From: Rodentolepis nana
Taxonomy: Eukaryota > Platyhelminthes > Cestoda > Cyclophyllidea > Hymenolepididae
DNA: 25,788 nt
Reading direction: 5' to 3'
NCBI GenBank assembly: GCA_900617975.1
Contig: UZAE01000346.1
Span: 1 to 25,788 of the forward strand
Below the pieces are notes generated by a model that saw nothing but the letters and a program-made list of their open reading frames with translations, was not told the DNA's origin and did no database searches. The translations under genes and the position numbers were made by a program. Below, piece by piece: positions 21,659-25,788 of this stretch. The number at the start of each line of letters is the position of its first letter. Position 1 is the first letter of the stretch.

Positions 21659-22267
21659 TCTTAGTGTATGAGTTCGATCTTTTTGCATGTTTTTTGGTGC
21701 TTAAACCTGCTGACGACTAAAGCCGACAAGCGCTTTTATCACATTGTTCTTTCCTTAAAAATTATGAGTCATCCAATCAGGCATTTCCAGCGTGGCTTAG
21801 GAAACTTCAAATTCGTGAAAATCGTTTATTAAAACAATACTTTTTATGTGAAAAATATTTGCATCTATTTTAATGAATTATTGCGATGAATTATTTGGGA
21901 GATTAAAATATCTCTAAATAATATGATCCCAAATTCTTGATTTATGTACCAAACAATCAAAGTAGGTTGATAACTCCACGCCATCACCTATTTTTCTCAG
22001 TCTGCTATTTTCTATATAAAATCACTTAAGGGGACTTATTAATTAATTTTTTTTGTGATAATTGAGACCTAGATAGCTCTTGAATTTTCACTTAAACCAG
22101 TTTCAAGGTCAATGAGCTTTGGGATTTCACTCACCGAAATAAGGTTTCCTTAGTGAATAACTTACATTTCGATTTATTTATAGAAAGGTTCCCGATCTTC
22201 CAACTGAAATTCGTGAATATTTACTCTGATTTAAAAGGGTTATATTCCATACTTGTTGTTTCAATTT

Positions 22268-22293
22268 GGTGGGGGGCGGCGGCGGGGGGGGGG
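22268..22293 (+). repeat. G-rich tract with G-quadruplex potential
   Basis: GGT, six G, then CGG/CGG/C spacers and a final run of ten G (22284-22293). Multiple G runs with one-base loops fit a compact G-quadruplex on +. It lies inside a chance minus-strand frame, where it would encode prolines and alanines. Confidence 0.85.
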
Positions 22294-23510
22294 TTCATTC
22301 GAGTATAAACGGGACCATGGGTGAGAGATAGAAATGACATGATAATTCTTGCGTCATGTCGAAAACACATGAGATGTGTAAACATTATCGGTGTGATACA
22401 AAACGCATCAGTTCTCAAGCCTGTTGTCAGATGCAATAAAAAAACTTTGAATTTGTCTGAAGTTCCTCATCGTCGTCATCATCTACTACACATAAATTCT
22501 TTCGAGAGACTACTTGCGAAAACAAGCTCCAGGAAGAACAGACGTCAAAGGAGATCAATAGAAATATTAGTATTATTATCCCGATTCTATTACAGTTTCT
22601 ACAAGGGATGTCTACGTGGAGAAGAGTGAGCGTGCTCTGAATTCAGATGCTTCCTTAATTTTCTGAAAGAACATGTACGCCAATTGCCCGTACTTGAATG
22701 TATCGCTTATCCTTAATACCCTTCAACAAACATAATTATCTGCATATATATGTACTTTCTTAAAATATTTAAAGATGGAACAATAAATTGCAAATTTTAA
22801 AAACATCCTTTAACAAATGATTACTACAGGTGACTTCAATAAATAAAAAAATGGCATACGATGATTTTTCGACTTTTGAAAGAAATAAATGAACGGAATT
22901 TTTAAGATTAATTATCGAAATTAATCAGTCTACCAAAAAGCCCTAAACAATGTGAAAAAAGTCCAGGAACGTATCATAAAATTTCCAATTCGGAACATAG
23001 AGTAAACTAACCACTAATTTTGCGTTGGGCAATACGACTCCAAATTCCGGGTGCAGGAAGCCGCCTCATTGAAACACTCAATCCCCCCCTCCCTCCCTTC
23101 CATTCCCGCCCTCACTATTAGACTTTACTATTGCCACTTTTCAGCAGAGTTTCCACAATGGAAATTTGGAAAATTATTTTGCCCCAACTTGCGTAATGAT
23201 GCTGCCAAGCATATATAAATGCTAACTGATTTTTTGGTGGGGGTGTGTGAATATCTCTTTCTCACTTCACTTGTCCATTTATCGCACCTATCGGATGTTG
23301 GCGAAATACGCCCACTTGTTTCTCCTTTTCACTTGCAAACGGGCCTGTTCTTATGCGTCGAACCTCCGATTTCCTTGAGCTAGGTTTAACGCCACTTAGT
23401 GAAAGAGGAAAACTTTGAGAATTGATACATCCAACTGGAAATGTGGAAAGTAAAGTAGGTCTGCCAAGGACATGGAGTTCCAATACTTGGTTTCGCATTT
23501 CATTAAGCTA
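22294..23510. other. Noncoding stretch, no gene seen
   Basis: The 102-codon + frame at 22321-22629 ties for longest in the window. It is rich in Arg/Lys/His/Ser without any recognised domain, and the minus strand is also partly open across it (22221-22436), so it is taken as chance. A pyrimidine-rich CCCCCCCTCCCTCCC tract lies at 23083-23100. Confidence 0.5.
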
Positions 23511-23530
23511 AAAAGACCCTAAAAGACCCT
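23511..23530. repeat. Perfect 10-bp tandem repeat (AAAAGACCCT)x2
   Basis: Two adjacent identical 10-base units, probably a replication-slippage duplication. Confidence 0.9.
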
Positions 23531-24385
23531 TCATAAACACCCCATTGTATGAAATTGAAGTTTAGACAAAAATATAAGATTCTTTATTTTCTCTAATTGA
23601 ATAAGCTATACGACAAAATCGTATATGAATAAAGTTAAGTTTCCAAGAGAAAAACACTTGATGAAATATTTACTACCAAATTTGTTTGCTGTAATTTTTC
23701 TTTCAAGTTAAAAATAACTCCTCAGCTTAAATTCTAGCATTTACACAATATGGATTGCTTCACCATTTGGAACTAATTTAACTGAAGCTGCAGTTATAAT
23801 AAGTAGTTGATAGGCCAGTTAATGGTGATAGTAGTTTCTTCACAGCACAAGGCATTTTAGACATGAAGAGGTGGAATCAATGAAACGTCCGAGCTGCATT
23901 AAAGGCTGTGCAGCTGATCGATATCTTTTATGCATGATGAATCAGAGCCGGAGACGTATCCGAAGGCAGTGGGGTCAAGGTGCGCGCGGCATCCCCCCTC
24001 TTTGATCTCTTGACAGGGCGTAGTTACTCACTAGATCCCAAATAAAGTGTTTATGGGCATCTCTCAGCGCGTAAAAATCAGCAAAAAATGCTAAACTTAA
24101 AAAAACACGCAAGATTCTCTTACTGTCTGTTGAAACATGATCTACACAATCATCTTCCCCAAAGAGTGCTATTAGTTACAAAAATAGCACGTTAGTATTC
24201 ATCTGGTACCATAACAGAATATTGCTAAATTGAAAATATAAATCTCCTCTAGGGATATTCCTACAAGGCGGGTATTGTCGGATCATGTGATTAGACACGA
24301 TTGTAAGCTGCGTAGGGTGGTAGCAGGAAAGGGAAGGAAGAGAGGCATCTTGAACAAGAATCACATGCCACTTCTATGCTGCAGC
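23531..24385. other. Noncoding stretch, no gene seen
   Basis: A somewhat GC-richer interval at about 23880-24010 contains GCAGCTGATCGATATC (E-box-like CAGCTG) and GTGCGCGCGGC. No exon or repeat copy was recognised. Confidence 0.5.
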
Positions 24386-24443
24386 TACGCGATTTAGCAG
24401 ACTGCGCGTACACTAATGCGAACACGGTTACGCGATCATTCGC
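24386..24443. promoter_or_regulatory. Short CpG cluster with repeated TACGCGAT; possible regulatory element
   Basis: About nine CpGs fall within 60 bp. TACGCGAT occurs twice (24386-24393 and 24429-24436), with TGCGCGTAC between them. The flanks are AT-rich, with an AATTAGAGAATTGATTTAG homeodomain-like stretch just downstream. The density is directly visible; a regulatory role is only a guess, since no gene is identified nearby. Confidence 0.2.
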
Positions 24444-25494
24444 TGTTTCAATTAGAGAATTGATTTAGCTATTAAACAACTTTTTCGCGTTTCCCTTCCC
24501 AAAAACACTCATAGAAGCGACAAGGTCTTGTGCTTCAAATCAGATTTAATTCCTATTGGGATTATTCATTAGGGTTGCATGTGAAATGCGACAAATACAA
24601 TCGAAAATCAATATTCTTTAACAAGGATGATGCGTTGAAGTTTGTTTAAATATCAGGTGCAATGTAATTTCAGGAGGCAATGAATCCTAAACCAAGCAAA
24701 TCCATTTAAATGATCAGGCTCATGATTTAAAATAAAACTTATACGGAATTTATTAAAATATATTTTAAATATGTTTCAATTAGAGCGTTGTTTTAAATTG
24801 CCCTCATGTAAAAAGGTGGTCAGTTTTGTGCATAGCCCTGATGGTGCAATGGTATTATTTGTAAGATTCTGTAGAAGGTACTACACTTAACAGTTCACAT
24901 GATTAGTTTTTTTAGGATCAATTGTAAACCCCATGATTCCAAGCTGAAGATCTATTTTATTCCGACGTCCATTGTTAAGAGAACGGCTAAGAGTAAACTT
25001 TTAACGAGCAAGTGCATTAACTTGGAATTAAGAAAAGTTCGACAAAGGACAAAGCTATGACCCTATACTCCCCTCATTTTCTGTCCATGTTCACCCAAGG
25101 TGAATGCGAATAAACTTTTACACTTAGGAAATGGGGAAAGTTATTTTATTAAGGAATGACCAATTCCACCCCTTGGCTACTTTCATTGTTGATAAAATAC
25201 CTTCTAGAAACTGCGAGAGCCTCTTAAGACATTTTGGTTTTGCCACTTGCACACAAAGCAACGAATGTACTGTTATGTCAGGCCGTTCCTTAGAACTGGG
25301 GCCTTATCACAGATATTAATGTCTGGACTGGCTGATTACGATTTTCAGTCCGGTTCGCCATCAAAGCGGAATAAAAGTGCTAAGAGCCATTTACATAAGG
25401 AAAATGTAACCAATTTTTCCTTGAGCATTTTCAGTCTTTATTCGAGCCGGCGTGGTATTAATTTAGAAAATGGCACTAGCCAATTATTGCCATA
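24444..25494. other. AT-rich noncoding stretch, no gene seen
   Basis: Two overlapping + frames (25131-25319 and 25247-25495) show no homology to retrotransposon RNase H or reverse-transcriptase motifs, so the LINE fragment does not seem to continue upstream. Nothing else supported. Confidence 0.5.
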
Positions 25495-25501
25495 ACCTTA
25501 G

Positions 25502-25774
25502 AACCCAACCGGACACGACTGCTTCGCAAAACACCTTCACAGATTTGAAGTATACACCCAACCCACATGCCCCCCCCCATGTAATCTACAGGAGGAAATG
25601 GAGAAGACCCACCTGATTCGATGTCCAGCTCTAAAGGCAACGACGGAAAGCCAGAGATACTGGAAAGCAAGAAGACAGCTAATGAACTGCTATAAATGTA
25701 CCCCCCCCACCCTTGGGGGAAGCTGTAGTCAAAGTTTAAGGGCTAATGAAAATATCATAAAGCCTGCCATTTGA
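25502..25774 (+). pseudogene. LINE polyprotein C-terminal fragment with CCHC-like zinc motif
   Basis: Ninety codons and a stop in one open frame, with an in-frame TAG immediately upstream (25499-25501). The frame opens with NPTGHD-C, like the R-T-G-H-D signature seen near the C-terminus of many arthropod LINE polyproteins. Then come KHLHRF, a Cys-x3-Cys at residues 23 and 27, His 37 and Cys 41 (context HLIRCPAL), and RYW at 52-54 followed by KARRQLM. The C-C-H-C arrangement with RCPAL and RYW-x-AR is characteristic of LINE tails. Family members usually have C-x2-C; the extra residue falls in a C homopolymer (25570-25578), so a 3-base expansion may explain it. Reverse transcriptase, endonuclease and any start codon are absent, so it cannot be functional. 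The clade (Jockey, R1, I or relatives) cannot be set from this piece. Confidence 0.8.
25570..25578. repeat. Poly-C tract (9 C) inside the LINE zinc motif
   Basis: Nine C encode the prolines between the two zinc-motif cysteines. A second run of eight C follows at 25701-25708. Both are likely sites of slippage or read error. Confidence 0.9.
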
Positions 25775-25788
25775 AATAAATAAATAAA

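Larger units (their letters stand above)
20574..22267. other. AT-rich noncoding stretch with several small dyads, no gene seen
   Basis: No open frame of note. The stretch holds a cluster of short symmetric or repeated motifs, listed separately (20771-20788, 21383-21402, 21610-21621, 21637-21658). ACACCTGGTGGC near 21569 is vaguely like a CTCF-type core, but no full consensus is present. Confidence 0.55.
25495..25788 (+). mobile_element. 5'-truncated non-LTR retrotransposon (LINE) 3' end
   Basis: The final ~290 bp of a LINE: the end of its polyprotein frame (25502-25774) followed by an ATAA-repeat tail that runs to the edge of the window. No LINE-like coding is visible upstream of about 25495 in any frame, so the copy appears 5'-truncated, the usual outcome of incomplete target-primed reverse transcription. 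The last ~80 bases (GGCTAATGA, GCCTGCCATTTGA, then ATAA units) match the 3' end of the SINE-like element at 5539-5861. The target-site duplication cannot be tested because the 3' flank is outside the window. Confidence 0.82.

Noticed and set aside
22321..22629. 102-codon open frame on +
   Set aside because: No recognisable domain, both strands are partly open across it, and its length is within chance for a window this size.
25476..25670. 64-codon minus-strand frame at the right end
   Set aside because: It is the antisense shadow of the LINE C-terminal frame on +.
1..25788. CRISPR array, prokaryotic operon or riboswitch
   Set aside because: No regularly spaced direct repeats, no ribosome-binding-site/start pairs with long frames, and the retrotransposons and microsatellites point to a eukaryote.

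Overview
This window looks like AT-rich intergenic (or long-intron) DNA from a eukaryote, most likely an arthropod. Reading frames never exceed about 102 codons on either strand, and none of the short frames resembles a known protein. There are no prokaryotic operons, no convincing rRNA or tRNA gene, no CRISPR array and no host exon I can defend. What the window does hold is mobile-element debris, microsatellites and a few compact CpG-rich or dyad-symmetric patches that could be regulatory. The arthropod assignment rests only on the style of a non-LTR retrotransposon tail at the right edge, so it is an inference.

Mobile elements, left to right. (1) A solo LTR at 73-360, flanked by the 4-bp duplication GATC, belongs to the same family as (2) a second solo LTR at 20231-20569, flanked by AAAG. 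Both begin TGTAGCGG and end GTCCCACA. The second carries an internal 43-bp tandem duplication. (3) A 323-bp SINE-like element at 5539-5861 has a perfect 15-bp target-site duplication. (4) An older, diverged copy of that element lies at 17390-17694. (5) At 25495-25788 lies the 3' end of a non-LTR retrotransposon (LINE), with the cysteine/histidine-rich C-terminus of its polyprotein still readable. Its last ~80 bp match the 3' tail of the SINE-like elements, including the ATAA-repeat end. This suggests a SINE/LINE partnership captured within one window.

Between these elements the sequence is AT-rich and mostly featureless. It is broken by simple repeats: GA, GGGA, CCCCCT, CA/ATC, GT and CT. Notably long homopurine/homopyrimidine G or C runs reach 18 bases, while A or T runs never exceed about 9 despite the AT-rich background. 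A GC-richer patch at about 14500-14790 (with TATATA) and a short CpG cluster at 24386-24443 are the best guesses for regulatory DNA; both are weak.

No set of genes here works together as a pathway. The biology of the window is retrotransposition: LTR-LTR recombination leaving solo LTRs, and LINE-driven spread of a short element that borrows the LINE 3' end.
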